The notes under the pieces: model-generated
Database searches by the model: none
Told to the model about the DNA's origin: nothing
What the model saw: only the letters and a program-made list of their open reading frames with translations
Made by a program: the position numbers and the translations under genes
Source: Aporhodopirellula sallentina SM41
GTDB lineage: Bacteria; Planctomycetota; Planctomycetia; Pirellulales; Pirellulaceae
DNA: 64,000 nt
Assembly: GCF_000346505.1 (NCBI RefSeq)
Contig: NZ_ANOH01000095.1
Coordinates: 62,001 to 126,000 of the forward strand
Direction of reading: 5' to 3'
Shown here: in pieces, positions 46,063-54,342 of the stretch
How the letters are laid out: each line of letters opens with the position of its first letter
Position numbering within the stretch: position 1 is the stretch's first letter

Positions 46063-46650
46063 TTACAGAACGCCTTTCGTGCTCGGAATCGCATCGCTGC
46101 GTGGATCGCTTTGGATTGCCATCCGAATCGCACGCGCGGTTGATTTAAAAACGCATTCGGAAATGTGGTGAGCGTTACGGCCGTGATGGAGCACCACGTG
46201 CAAATTGCAGTTCGCGTTGGCAGCAAACGATTGCCAAAAGTGTTCGACCAATTCACTGTCGAACGTGCCAATCTTATGAGCGGCGATCGGGGCATGGTAT
46301 TCGAACGCATAGCGTCCCCCCATGTCGACCGCGGACGTGACCAAACATTCATCCATCGGCAAAGTGAAGTGCCCGTAACGACAAACACCCGCACGATCGC
46401 CGAGTGCCTGATCCACGGCGGTGCCCAACGCGATCCCGATGTCTTCGGTCGTGTGGTGATCATCAACATGCAAATCGCCCGTCGCGGTCACGTCGAGATT
46501 GATCAACGAGTGCTTGGCGAACAAATCCAACATGTGATCGAGGAAGCCAACACCGCTGCTGCGTTTGCCTTCCCCGGTTCCATCGAGGTTGACGGATAGT
46601 TTGATGGTCGTTTCGCCGGTTTGACGGTCAACGGTGGCTGTTCGAGACAT
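46063..46650 (-). CDS. hisB: Imidazoleglycerol-phosphate dehydratase
   Basis: Sixth step of histidine synthesis. At 195 residues it is the monofunctional enzyme without the phosphatase half. The paired metal-binding motifs are GFLDHMLDLFAKHS (about 36-49), DDHHTTEDIGIALG (about 63-76), SFAANANCNLHVVLHHGRNA and HHISECVFKSTARAIR (about 161-176). The ATG at 46650 has no clear ribosome-binding site. No other his gene is next to it in the window, so the pathway is dispersed in this genome. Confidence 0.96.
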   Translation of the reverse strand: MSRTATVDRQTGETTIKLSVNLDGTGEGKRSSGVGFLDHMLDLFAKHSLINLDVTATGDLHVDDHHTTEDIGIALGTAVDQALGDRAGVCRYGHFTLPMDECLVTSAVDMGGRYAFEYHAPIAAHKIGTFDSELVEHFWQSFAANANCNLHVVLHHGRNAHHISECVFKSTARAIRMAIQSDPRSDAIPSTKGVL

Positions 46651-47194
46651 GGCGGTTCGAGACTTGGGATAAGGTCGATTGGGAAGTAGGAACGTCGCCT
46701 GAATGATGGAAACGTCATTTTATAAGAGCATCGAGAGATCACGGCCCGGCAAACGTCGGTCGTCCACGGGGCTTCGACAGCCTCTCTGAGTCTCCGGCAA
46801 CCACGCTGGTTCACCGACAGGCTGACCAGTTCATCAACAGGCTCGCCGGTTCACCAACAAGCTCGCCGGTTACCGACAAGCTCGCCAGATTACCAACACG
46901 CACGCTGGGCCCCCGACAGACTCGCGAACGAGGAGCGGGGCGGCATTCTAACGGCGCAATCAACTCGTAGCCGAGCCCCCACCTCCCTCATTGGCACATC
47001 GCCCCAACGTCCCGGCGGCGGGCCAGCCGCAAGGACGGTGGCCGAATCTACCTTCGCAAAACCTTCGCGAACGCGAATTCCGCGCGTCATCTATACAGTT
47101 GACACACGTGTTTTCACAGGACGACTACAATTAACAATCCCCTCAAAGCCATTCTAGGGCTGCTCGCCCGCCATTATTCACGATTCCTTTTCGA
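46651..47194. other. Divergent intergenic region between hisB and the DUF1559 gene
   Basis: Contains the tandem array at 46808-46925. A TTGACA at 47099-47104 and TACAAT at 47126-47131 are spaced 21 bp, too far for a standard promoter, so neither promoter can be assigned. Confidence 0.4.
46808..46925. repeat. Tandem array, 19-20 bp unit
   Basis: About six imperfect units related to GGTTCACCAACAAGCTCGCC, contiguous without spacers, so not a CRISPR array. It is 160 bp upstream of the hisB start and 270 bp upstream of the DUF1559 gene. Confidence 0.75.
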
Positions 47195-48439
47195 ATGAGA
47201 TCTTCTATGGCCACTCCTTTACGACCGACAAATTCCCGGCTGCCCAGCCGCAGACGCGGCTTCACGCTGGTCGAACTCCTCGTGGTGATCGCAATCATCG
47301 GCGTCCTCGTCGGACTGCTGCTGCCCGCCGTCCAGGCCGCTCGGGAAGCAGCACGCCGGATGAGCTGCAGCAACAACTTCAAACAGATCGGATTGGCACT
47401 TCACAACTACCACTCCGCCTACAACCGCTGCCCGACTTCCCAAGGAGGCACGAGCCACCCGAACCGTTCCGACGCGGAATCACAAGCGATCAACACCGGG
47501 TTCAACCGTCTCGACTTGAACTGGCTCGTCGGCCTGACACCGTTCATGGAACAACAGGCTGTCTGGGAACAGATCAGCAACCCGATGGCAGTCGGCGGTG
47601 GCACGTTTCAGGCAATGGGTCCGAACCCGAAACGGTCGCAGAGCAACTACGGCAGCACGCCTTATCTACCTTGGTTGACCGAACTTCAAACGCTTCGTTG
47701 CCCGAGCGACCCCGGTGTCGGCCTCCCGTCGGACGGACGCACCAACTACGCGTACTGCGCCGGTGATTCGGTGCACATGGGTGACTGGGGATCACTCGAC
47801 AACAACGAACGCAACAACAGCACGCGGGCGATCGCGGTCCGGCATTCCCAACGTGGATTCTTTGTCCCACGTACCCACATGGCGTTCCGGGACGTCCTCG
47901 ACGGCCTTTCGAACACAATCGCCGCGGGCGAAATTGTCACCGACCTCGGCGACCGAGACAAACGGACGCTCTGGGGAGCGTCGGGAGGCACCAACGACGA
48001 CGGCAGCGATATGGTGATCGCCGGCGGCGCACTGTTGTGCAACGGAACTGATCCCACGCGGCCTCAGTTCTGGGGCACTCAAACAACGGTCAACGAATCT
48101 GAATCCGATCGACGCCGTGGATACAAATGGGCGTTCGGCCGTCTCGCCTACTCCGGCATGAACACGATCCTGCCACCCAACCGCGAAGTCTGCTTGTCGG
48201 GCGACCACAGCTCCGCCGGCGTCTGCCCACCGAGCAGCCGGCACCAAGGCGGATGTCATGTCTTGATGGGCGACGGTGCGGTCAAGTTCGTGACCGACTC
48301 GATCGAAGCCGGCAACAGCAACAGCGCTCAAGTTTCCAACGCAGCGGGTGGCCTCGCCGCCGGCCGAGCATCCCCGTTCGGCCTATGGGGTGCGTTGGGC
48401 ACACGGGCATCGAAAGAAGTCATCGATCAAGCGTTCTGA
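47195..48439 (+). CDS. DUF1559 pseudopilin-like protein
   Basis: A 414-residue member of the DUF1559 (SBP_bac_10) family, heavily expanded in planctomycetes. The N-terminus carries the type IV pilin methylation motif and helix: RRGFTLVELLVVIAIIGVLV, then GLLLPAVQAAREAARRMSCS and NNFKQIGLALHNYHS. The C-terminal family end is HQGGCHVLMGDGAVKFVTDS. It is probably processed by a prepilin peptidase and exported by a type II secretion-like system; its actual role is unknown. The ATG at 47195 and one at 47207 are both usable. A strong terminator follows. Confidence 0.95.
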   Translation: MRSSMATPLRPTNSRLPSRRRGFTLVELLVVIAIIGVLVGLLLPAVQAAREAARRMSCSNNFKQIGLALHNYHSAYNRCPTSQGGTSHPNRSDAESQAINTGFNRLDLNWLVGLTPFMEQQAVWEQISNPMAVGGGTFQAMGPNPKRSQSNYGSTPYLPWLTELQTLRCPSDPGVGLPSDGRTNYAYCAGDSVHMGDWGSLDNNERNNSTRAIAVRHSQRGFFVPRTHMAFRDVLDGLSNTIAAGEIVTDLGDRDKRTLWGASGGTNDDGSDMVIAGGALLCNGTDPTRPQFWGTQTTVNESESDRRRGYKWAFGRLAYSGMNTILPPNREVCLSGDHSSAGVCPPSSRHQGGCHVLMGDGAVKFVTDSIEAGNSNSAQVSNAAGGLAAGRASPFGLWGALGTRASKEVIDQAF

Positions 48440-48473
48440 AACCGAATCTCTCGCGACGTGCGAGAGAAATGCA

Positions 48474-48512
48474 AAACGGGATCGAGTCCACAGGGCTCGG
48501 TCCCGTTTTTTT
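48474..48512 (+). terminator. Rho-independent terminator of the DUF1559 gene
   Basis: Stem AAACGGGATCGAG pairs with CTCGGTCCCGTTT (one G-U pair) around a 9-nt loop and is followed by seven T residues at 48506-48512. It is 34 bp after the stop codon. This is the clearest intrinsic terminator in the window. Confidence 0.9.
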
Positions 48513-48532
48513 GTATAAACGCCAAACACAAC

Positions 48533-48628
48533 CGTAGCCGGAGTCGCCAGACTTCCGACAGCGTCAAACAAGCCAATCAGGTCACCCTCGCGTGCGCCCA
48601 CTGAACTCTTGGCGAGTCCAGCTACGCC
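48533..48628. repeat. GTAGC...GCTAC palindromic repeat between convergent genes
   Basis: Starts CGTAGCCGGAGTCGCC and ends GAGTCCAGCTACG. First hairpin GGAGTC/GACTTCC, second GAACTC/GAGTCC. It resembles the repeat at 27879 and likewise sits between two convergent stops. Confidence 0.65.
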
Positions 48629-48670
48629 GAGACAGACCGTCGTTCGACTTCCGTTGGCAGCCTCTTCGTC

Positions 48671-49138
48671 TTAGCGAGTTTGCTGCTGCCATGGAGGTGG
48701 CATTTCCGTCCAGCGTGGTTGCTGATTCGGTGCAGGTTGCTGCGAGCCATCGGGCACCGGGTACGCCGGATTGTATCCGGCTGGGGCCGATTGGTTCGGG
48801 TAAGGCTGCTGAGCGTTGTAGCCGTTCTGGTTGCCGTACTGATTCTGAGGCGGATAGCCGGCGTACCCAGCATCTTGGATCGGTGCGGCTTGCGGCGGCC
48901 AGGCTCCCTGGTTGTTGGGGTAACCCATTTGCTGCTGTTGCTGTTGCTCGCGAGCCAAACGTTCTTGCTCACGTTTTTCGAGCATATCACGACCTTTGTC
49001 GATCGCTTGGCGAGTGTCTTGGCGGATTTCGTTCTTGTTGATCTCGATCCGGGTTTTGTCACCGTCTCGTTCGATCGTAAACCAACCGGCCATGAAAGCA
49101 CCGCCGACGGCTAGTCCGAGTAAAAGCAGAGTCCGCAT
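48671..49138 (-). CDS. Small anchored protein, Gln/Pro/Tyr-rich
   Basis: A 155-residue protein without a domain I know. It has an N-terminal membrane segment (LLLLGLAVGGAFMAGWF), a short charged helix (KTRIEINKNEIRQDTRQAID ... EKREQERLAREQ), then a low-complexity tail of Gln, Pro, Tyr and Asn (GYPNNQGAWPPQAAPIQDAG). Such tails suggest a disordered envelope protein. It converges on the DUF1559 gene. Confidence 0.6.
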   Translation of the reverse strand: MRTLLLLGLAVGGAFMAGWFTIERDGDKTRIEINKNEIRQDTRQAIDKGRDMLEKREQERLAREQQQQQQMGYPNNQGAWPPQAAPIQDAGYAGYPPQNQYGNQNGYNAQQPYPNQSAPAGYNPAYPVPDGSQQPAPNQQPRWTEMPPPWQQQTR

Positions 49139-49318
49139 GGCCCATCCTTGAGTACGCGATCATAGAAAAAAACGAAACGAGCCCCAACTTGGCCCGATCC
49201 GGCGAACTGATCATAGAAAAAATGCCCAACGGCGAAAGATCAATTCTTTCACTCTTATCGGCACAACCCGCCCCCAAGATAACGCACATTTTTACATCAC
49301 CCGAATGAAGCCCCACGT

Positions 49319-49359
49319 AGCTCGGTTTTTCCAAAACCGAGACCAGGCGTCGGTTCGAT
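49319..49359. repeat. 41-bp perfect direct repeat, copy 1
   Basis: Identical to 49578-49618. It includes the hairpin CTCGGTTTTTCCAAAACCGAG and then ACCAGGCGTCGGTTCGAT. Confidence 0.85.
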
Positions 49360-49379
49360 TGGTGAATCAGTCTCGCCCC

Positions 49380-49474
49380 GTGAGCCGAAGTGCGTGAGCA
49401 CTCGGGTTTTGGGCGGGTTCGGCCTCAACATCGCTCGACGTTCCCACCCGAGGCCTTACGGCCATTCGGCTCAC
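49380..49474. repeat. 95-bp palindromic element, ends GTGAGCCGAA/TTCGGCTCAC
   Basis: Perfect 10-bp terminal inverted repeats enclose GTGCGTGAGCAC and GGCCTTACGGCC, two small hairpins, and a CGGGTTTTGGGCGGG stretch. A third unrelated repeat family in a single gap. It also lies downstream of a stop codon (fliK). Confidence 0.75.
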
Positions 49475-49577
49475 CCACATGGCCCGAAACCCACTGGTGA
49501 TCCGTGACGTTGGCCTGGGCTAGGCAATCGGTTAGCCCTTTGAGCCGTCGTTCGTTGAACGGTTGAGGGAAACACGC

Positions 49578-49618
49578 AGCTCGGTTTTTCCAAAACCGAG
49601 ACCAGGCGTCGGTTCGAT
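49578..49618. repeat. 41-bp perfect direct repeat, copy 2
   Basis: Identical to 49319-49359, 259 bp away. The flanks differ, so the hairpin unit was copied without the rest of its element. Confidence 0.85.
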
Positions 49619-49705
49619 CGACGAATCGATGCCCATTTATTGCATCGCGAAATCGCCCCTCATTGGCGGACAAACGTGGGGCAATACCGAAACTCCTCCA
49701 ACAGC

Positions 49706-51442
49706 CTACACCTGCAAATCGACTCGGCCTGGGGTGGTGGTTGCGACTCTTGCGAGGGCGGGTGGTTTGGGTGTGTTCTTTTCCGACGGCGTGTTTCTTG
49801 GCGTGGCTGTCACGTCGGACCAACCGCTCCGATGGCGGCCTCCGGCGAAGGCCTGGCCGTCAGTGAATTGTTGGCTGCCCTGACCGCTCGGTTGATCGCC
49901 CGTCTGTCCATCGGCTTCACGTTTCATCGCGTCGGCAGACGAATCGGTTTCGATATCGATTCGCTGCAACTTGATCCCCTGGTTCTCCAACGCCGCACGC
50001 AAATCGGGCAACTGTTCACGCAGCATCTGCGCGGCCGCGTCGGACTGCGTCACCATCGTGCCGCTGAGTTCGCCGTTTTGAACCTTCATCTGCAACTGCA
50101 CCGAACCGAGATGCTCCGGAGCGAGCTTCATCCGGATCTGACCGCCGCTGCTTCCGAGATGTTGGAACCCGCGACTGACCCGCTGCACCAACTTCGCACG
50201 CTGCACCGCTGAACTGGTATCGTGCCCTGTGTTGCCCTTCGCCGCAGCAGCGGACGAACCTTCGCGACCGCTTCGCTGCGACGCATCATTCGCCCCGGAG
50301 GTCGGTGCCGATCCATCGGCGGACGCAGAACCATCTCCTGCACCGGAGCTCGCCCCTGTGACCGATTGGATCGACGAAGCCCCGCCCGCCGCACGTCCGG
50401 CGCTAGCCGCCCCGGCTCCAGACGTGACAGCACTCACGGCCGCTGCCGCGGCAGCCCCCGCAGGTGCGGCGCCACCGGATGCGGTGGGCGTCATGCCGGA
50501 AATATCAATGCCGCCGCTCCGCGATCCCGCTCCCGTCCGAGATGTCTGCGACGATGCATCACGCTTTGCGGGGTCACCTGCCACCATTGACGGTTCCTCG
50601 GCCCCGGTTTCCTGCTGCGAGTCTTGGTTGGTCGGTTGTTCGGACCGTTTCGTATACCGACGCCGCTCGACTTTCGATTCGCCCGGTTCGCCGTGATCAA
50701 CCGCCGACTCGGTATCACCATCGGGTTCCGCGTCTGCGGATTCAGTCTCCCGCGTCGACTTCGCGGCGACTTGCTCCAACTCATCGGAGGCGACCGCTTC
50801 ACTCTCGATCTCGATATCTTCAGCGGTGTTGGCGTCCGACCTTCGTCGAGACTGATCGTCGGTCGATGCGGCGGCCCACTCCGAGTCGACAACGGCTTCG
50901 GCTTCGTCGCTTTGCGTTTCCGCTACGACCACGGGAGCTTCCGATTCGCTCTCTTCCCCGTCCTGCGAGAGATCGACTTGCTGGCTCGCTTCGGTCTCGC
51001 CTTCGGCATCTCCGAGGGCTTCGTCGATGGTTTCCGATTCCACGAGAGCGACCGCTTCGGATTCTTCGGCCTCGGGGTTTTCCGCGCCGTCGACCAGCAA
51101 CGCATCGTTCGCCGCGACGATGCTTTGCGCCTCATCAGTTCGCTGTGCATCGTCGTCGGAGTGATCTTCCGACTCGTTTTGCGTCTCGACGGTTGACTCG
51201 TCCGTTTCCTGCGAATCGACCGTTTGAGTCGGCTCGGGAACCGGCGTTTCGGCGGCCGCGATGGATGCAAAGATCTCGGCGAACGGGTCACCCAATCCCG
51301 CCGCGGATTTATCCTCGCCCAAGTTCGCCGCGGAAAAGCGGCGGCGCAGGCTATTGATTGCCGAGTCGTTTCTTGTCGGCGCTAGTGTGCCCGACGTGCG
51401 CGAGGCCGATTGGCTCACGCTCGATGTTTGATTCGATGTCAT
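49706..51442 (-). CDS. fliK: Flagellar hook-length control protein FliK
   Basis: A 578-residue FliK. Most of the protein is acidic and disordered (Glu/Asp/Ser/Ala-rich, about 60-430), which fits its role as a secreted molecular ruler. The C-terminal switch domain (about 430-530) shows LGSSGGQIRMKLAPEHLGSV followed by QLQMKVQNGELSGTMVTQSD and LREQLPDLRAALENQGIKLQ, the Flg_hook pattern. It is the last gene of the flagellar run fliG-fliH-fliI-fliJ-motE-like, after a 227-base gap that may contain its own promoter. Confidence 0.85.
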   Translation of the reverse strand: MTSNQTSSVSQSASRTSGTLAPTRNDSAINSLRRRFSAANLGEDKSAAGLGDPFAEIFASIAAAETPVPEPTQTVDSQETDESTVETQNESEDHSDDDAQRTDEAQSIVAANDALLVDGAENPEAEESEAVALVESETIDEALGDAEGETEASQQVDLSQDGEESESEAPVVVAETQSDEAEAVVDSEWAAASTDDQSRRRSDANTAEDIEIESEAVASDELEQVAAKSTRETESADAEPDGDTESAVDHGEPGESKVERRRYTKRSEQPTNQDSQQETGAEEPSMVAGDPAKRDASSQTSRTGAGSRSGGIDISGMTPTASGGAAPAGAAAAAAVSAVTSGAGAASAGRAAGGASSIQSVTGASSGAGDGSASADGSAPTSGANDASQRSGREGSSAAAAKGNTGHDTSSAVQRAKLVQRVSRGFQHLGSSGGQIRMKLAPEHLGSVQLQMKVQNGELSGTMVTQSDAAAQMLREQLPDLRAALENQGIKLQRIDIETDSSADAMKREADGQTGDQPSGQGSQQFTDGQAFAGGRHRSGWSDVTATPRNTPSEKNTPKPPALARVATTTPGRVDLQV

Positions 51443-51669
51443 CAGCGGCCCCCCAGCCGTGATCAGAGTCCCTCATCGGGCCCTTGATCGAATGAGTGGC
51501 AAGGCGCTGGCCGCCGGTATCGACGCCACCAACGGGCGACTTGCGCCTTGCCGCTCACTCTAAATTTCGTCAAACCGATTAAATCAGCTGCCCCTCGTCG
51601 GGCTCCCTATCGGATGTCCTGGTTGGGATGCCGGCGGGCGAGGGCGAATTCGAGTCTCGCCGCTGCGGG

Positions 51670-52320
51670 TTATCTCCCCTGGGCTTCGTCGATCACCGTC
51701 GTCGTGGGCATTCCGTCACCGATGCGGCGTAGGATCTCGTGAAGTTTGTCCTGTTCTTCAACTGATACGAACTCCGCTAAGATATCTTTTCGTTTATCGA
51801 TTGGCATAGCTTGAATGATATTAACGACATCATCAATTCTTTTATCGTCAAACATTCTCAGCAGTAGCTCTTTTGACTGTTCCGCTTCGAGCGCCTGAAG
51901 CGTTCGTTGCACCTCGCGGAGCCCTTCTTCCTGGGCACCTTGGCGGATTTCCTCAAGTCGGCGGTCGAACGATTCACGTCGTTCGTCGAATCGTTCGCGT
52001 TCGGATCGCAGACTCGCCAACATCACCGACAATTCGTCTTTGAATTCGCGTTGGCTTCGCAGCCGCATGTCGATATCGAGGCTTTGACGCTGCCGTGCTT
52101 CGAGAATTTCGTCAAAGTCGGGCTGCTCGCGGTCTTCGCCTTCGCGCATGATTTGGCGCAGCCGGTTCCCCGAAATATCGATTCCGTTGACCAACGCGAG
52201 CACCTTGGTCGCCGAGGTAGCGTCGAGCGTCCCCTGCACAACAAAATAGCCAAGCAGGATCAATTGGGTCAGACAGGTCGCGACGCATACCATTGCGATC
52301 GTTCGCATCAAGAATCTCAT
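51670..52320 (-). CDS. MotE/MgtE_N-like flagellar accessory protein
   Basis: A 216-residue protein with an N-terminal anchor (MRTIAMVCVATCLTQLILLGYFVV region), a long coiled coil (about 70-150, rich in Arg, Glu and Gln) and a C-terminal MgtE_N/FliG-middle-like domain (LLLRMFDDKRIDDVVNIIQA ... MPIDKRKDILAEFVS). This order is that of MotE-type proteins, which chaperone MotC/MotB. Position between fliJ and fliK supports a flagellar role. The ATG at 52320 or that at 52308 may be the start. The product is periplasmic in MotE relatives; here topology is inferred. Confidence 0.7.
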   Translation of the reverse strand: MRFLMRTIAMVCVATCLTQLILLGYFVVQGTLDATSATKVLALVNGIDISGNRLRQIMREGEDREQPDFDEILEARQRQSLDIDMRLRSQREFKDELSVMLASLRSERERFDERRESFDRRLEEIRQGAQEEGLREVQRTLQALEAEQSKELLLRMFDDKRIDDVVNIIQAMPIDKRKDILAEFVSVEEQDKLHEILRRIGDGMPTTTVIDEAQGR

Positions 52321-52368
52321 CTCTCACCGTCCTCCTTCTTTTTAAACGCGTTTCGTGGCGTCGTTTTG

Positions 52369-52860
52369 CTAGCGTTGGTTCTTTTTAAGTGCTCGACGTT
52401 GGGCGATCACCATCCGCGCGGTGGTCAGATCATCGGCTTCGGCCTGTTCGACTTGCAACTGCAATTGTCGATGCTCGGCCATTTGAGTTTCACGCAAACG
52501 TTCGAGCTGTTTCACCTCCGCTTCCGCTTCGACGAGCAGACCGCGACGGCGATTTAATTCCACCTCGAGCTTCGCACGTGTGTCACGAAGGGCAGCCTGC
52601 TCGGCCGAGAGCTGCATGTCGTATCTCCCTTCTTGAATCACGCGATCGACGGCCACGTGAGTCGCACCGTTGGCACCTGAGTTTGCCAGACGCGCCGCAG
52701 CATCGTTGCGTACCCCATCACGCTGCGTCTGCAACGATTCAATTTGTTCATCCACACGCTCAATCGCCTCGGTCGCCTTACCAACCTCCGCACCGACCTC
52801 GTCACGCCGACGTTGACGCAGGGCAAGCAAAGAATCAAAACGAAATCGGAAAGGTGCCAT
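52369..52860 (-). CDS. fliJ: Flagellar export protein FliJ
   Basis: A 163-residue, all-helical coiled-coil protein that couples the FliI ATPase to the export gate. The start FRFRFDSLLALRQRRRDEVG matches FliJ family openings, and heptads continue to the end (ELNRRRGLLVEAEAEVKQLE). GGAGGA lies nine bases before the ATG, inside the end of fliI, six bases beyond whose stop the gene begins. Sequence similarity among FliJ proteins is low, so the call rests on coiled coil, length and position. Confidence 0.8.
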   Translation of the reverse strand: MAPFRFRFDSLLALRQRRRDEVGAEVGKATEAIERVDEQIESLQTQRDGVRNDAAARLANSGANGATHVAVDRVIQEGRYDMQLSAEQAALRDTRAKLEVELNRRRGLLVEAEAEVKQLERLRETQMAEHRQLQLQVEQAEADDLTTARMVIAQRRALKKNQR

Positions 52861-52866
52861 CGACGA

Positions 52867-54342
52867 TTATCCTCCGGCGGCTTGCTTCGCGGCAGCCTGC
52901 TGTGCGGCGGCTTGTTGGGCTGCTTGTTGGGCCGCGGCCTGCTGCGCGGCGGGATTGTTGGCGACGTTCGCGGGCTGGCCGCCCGGAACCGCCTGTCCGG
53001 TTTGCGCCGCGGCCAGTTTCATCACCATCTGATGAGACATCTCCATCGGCGTTTGATCGTCGCTGTGTTGACGCAGCAGAATATTGATCGGATCTCGCAT
53101 CGCGATCGCCGCGTCGATCCTCGGATCACTGCCCTGGCGATAGGCTCCGATCGAGATCAAATCCTCACTGTTGTCATACTGGACCATATGCTCGCGGATC
53201 TTCAGCACCGCGGCGCCGATCTCCGGTGTAACGAGATGGTTCTGCAGACGGCTGACGCTCTCGGGTATGTCGATCGGCGGGAAGTGTCCCCGGTGTGCGA
53301 GTTTTCGGTTCAACACAATGTGACCGTCGAGCAAACCACGGACGGTGTCGGCGATCGGTTCGTTGTTGTCGTCGCCTTCGACCAACACGGTATAGAACGC
53401 CGTGATTGATCCCTTTTCGGTTCGACCTGCACGTTCGACGAGTTGCGGCAGGAGGTTGAACACGCTCGGCGGATACCCGCGTGTTGTCGGTGGTTCACCG
53501 GCGGCGAGACCGAGTTCGCGTTGGGCCATCGCGAACCGCGTGACGCTGTCGACCAACAGCAAAACGTTGTGCCCTTCGTCGCGGAACTGTTCGGCGATAC
53601 TGGTCGCGGTGTAGGCAGCCGACAATCGCTGGGCAGCCGGTTTGTCACTCGTTGCGACGACGACGACACTTTTTTTCAAGCCTTCTTCACCGAGCGTTCG
53701 CTGGATGAACTCGCCGACTTCGCGGCCCCGCTCGCCAACCATCGCGATCACAACACGGTCCGCGTTCGTGCCGCGGGTGATCATCCCCAGCAGGGTACTC
53801 TTACCGACCCCGGAACCTGCAAAAATACCGAGTCGTTGTCCGACGCCGCAGGTCAACATCGCGTCGATGGCACGCACGCCCGTTTGCAGCGGCTGATCGA
53901 TCGGTGGACGGGCGAGCGAATCGGGAGCCGAGTGCGATACATCGACTCGCATGAGATCTTCGCTCAGCGGTCGACCGTCGATCGGCCGTCCGAACGCGTC
54001 GACAATCCGGCCACACAACGATTGGCCTACCCGGAGCGTCAACGCATGGGAGAGCAACCGCACACGATCGCCCGCCGCCAAGCGAGTGATCGGTTCCATC
54101 GGTGCGAGAATCGGCCGGGTATCGTCGAACCCGATCACCCGTGCGAGAGTCGCCGGTGCATCGGGTGGTAACAGTTCGCAGATCGCACCGAGCGGCGCGG
54201 TCATGCCTTGCACGGTCACGGCATCACCGGTCAACGACGCGACACGCCCGCGGACTTGGAACAAAACCGTCTTCCGCAGCGACGATGCCGTGGCCGCGGG
54301 ATCGGGCAAACGGGGCGGATCGAGAGTGGGAACGCCGCTCAT
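52867..54342 (-). CDS. fliI: Flagellum-specific ATP synthase FliI
   Basis: Export ATPase of the flagellar type III system. Walker A is GSGVGKS (176-182), Walker B is LLLVDSVTRFAMAQRELGLA (from about 261), and GEPPTTRGYPPSVFNLLPQL is the usual type III signature. The last 45 residues form an Ala/Gln tail (PAAQQAAAQQAAQQAAAQQA) absent from most FliI. GAGGAA lies five bases before the ATG. The start overlaps the stop of fliH (ATGA). Total length 491 residues. Confidence 0.96.
   Translation of the reverse strand: MSGVPTLDPPRLPDPAATASSLRKTVLFQVRGRVASLTGDAVTVQGMTAPLGAICELLPPDAPATLARVIGFDDTRPILAPMEPITRLAAGDRVRLLSHALTLRVGQSLCGRIVDAFGRPIDGRPLSEDLMRVDVSHSAPDSLARPPIDQPLQTGVRAIDAMLTCGVGQRLGIFAGSGVGKSTLLGMITRGTNADRVVIAMVGERGREVGEFIQRTLGEEGLKKSVVVVATSDKPAAQRLSAAYTATSIAEQFRDEGHNVLLLVDSVTRFAMAQRELGLAAGEPPTTRGYPPSVFNLLPQLVERAGRTEKGSITAFYTVLVEGDDNNEPIADTVRGLLDGHIVLNRKLAHRGHFPPIDIPESVSRLQNHLVTPEIGAAVLKIREHMVQYDNSEDLISIGAYRQGSDPRIDAAIAMRDPINILLRQHSDDQTPMEMSHQMVMKLAAAQTGQAVPGGQPANVANNPAAQQAAAQQAAQQAAAQQAAAKQAAGG

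Larger units (their letters stand above)
49139..49705. other. Repeat-rich gap downstream of fliK
   Basis: Contains half an ACGTAGC-type element (49311-49341, hairpin CTCGGTTTT/AAAACCGAG), a palindromic element at 49380-49474, and a second copy of the first hairpin at 49578-49618. ATAGAAAAAA occurs twice (about 49163 and 49213) upstream of the small anchored protein. No gene is supported. Confidence 0.5.

Noticed and set aside
46808-46925. Possible CRISPR-like array
   Set aside because: Units are contiguous, 19-20 bp and imperfect, with no spacers and no cas genes in the window.
47099-47131. TTGACA and TACAAT as a sigma-70 promoter for the DUF1559 gene
   Set aside because: The 21-bp spacing is too long for a standard promoter; chance matches are likely.
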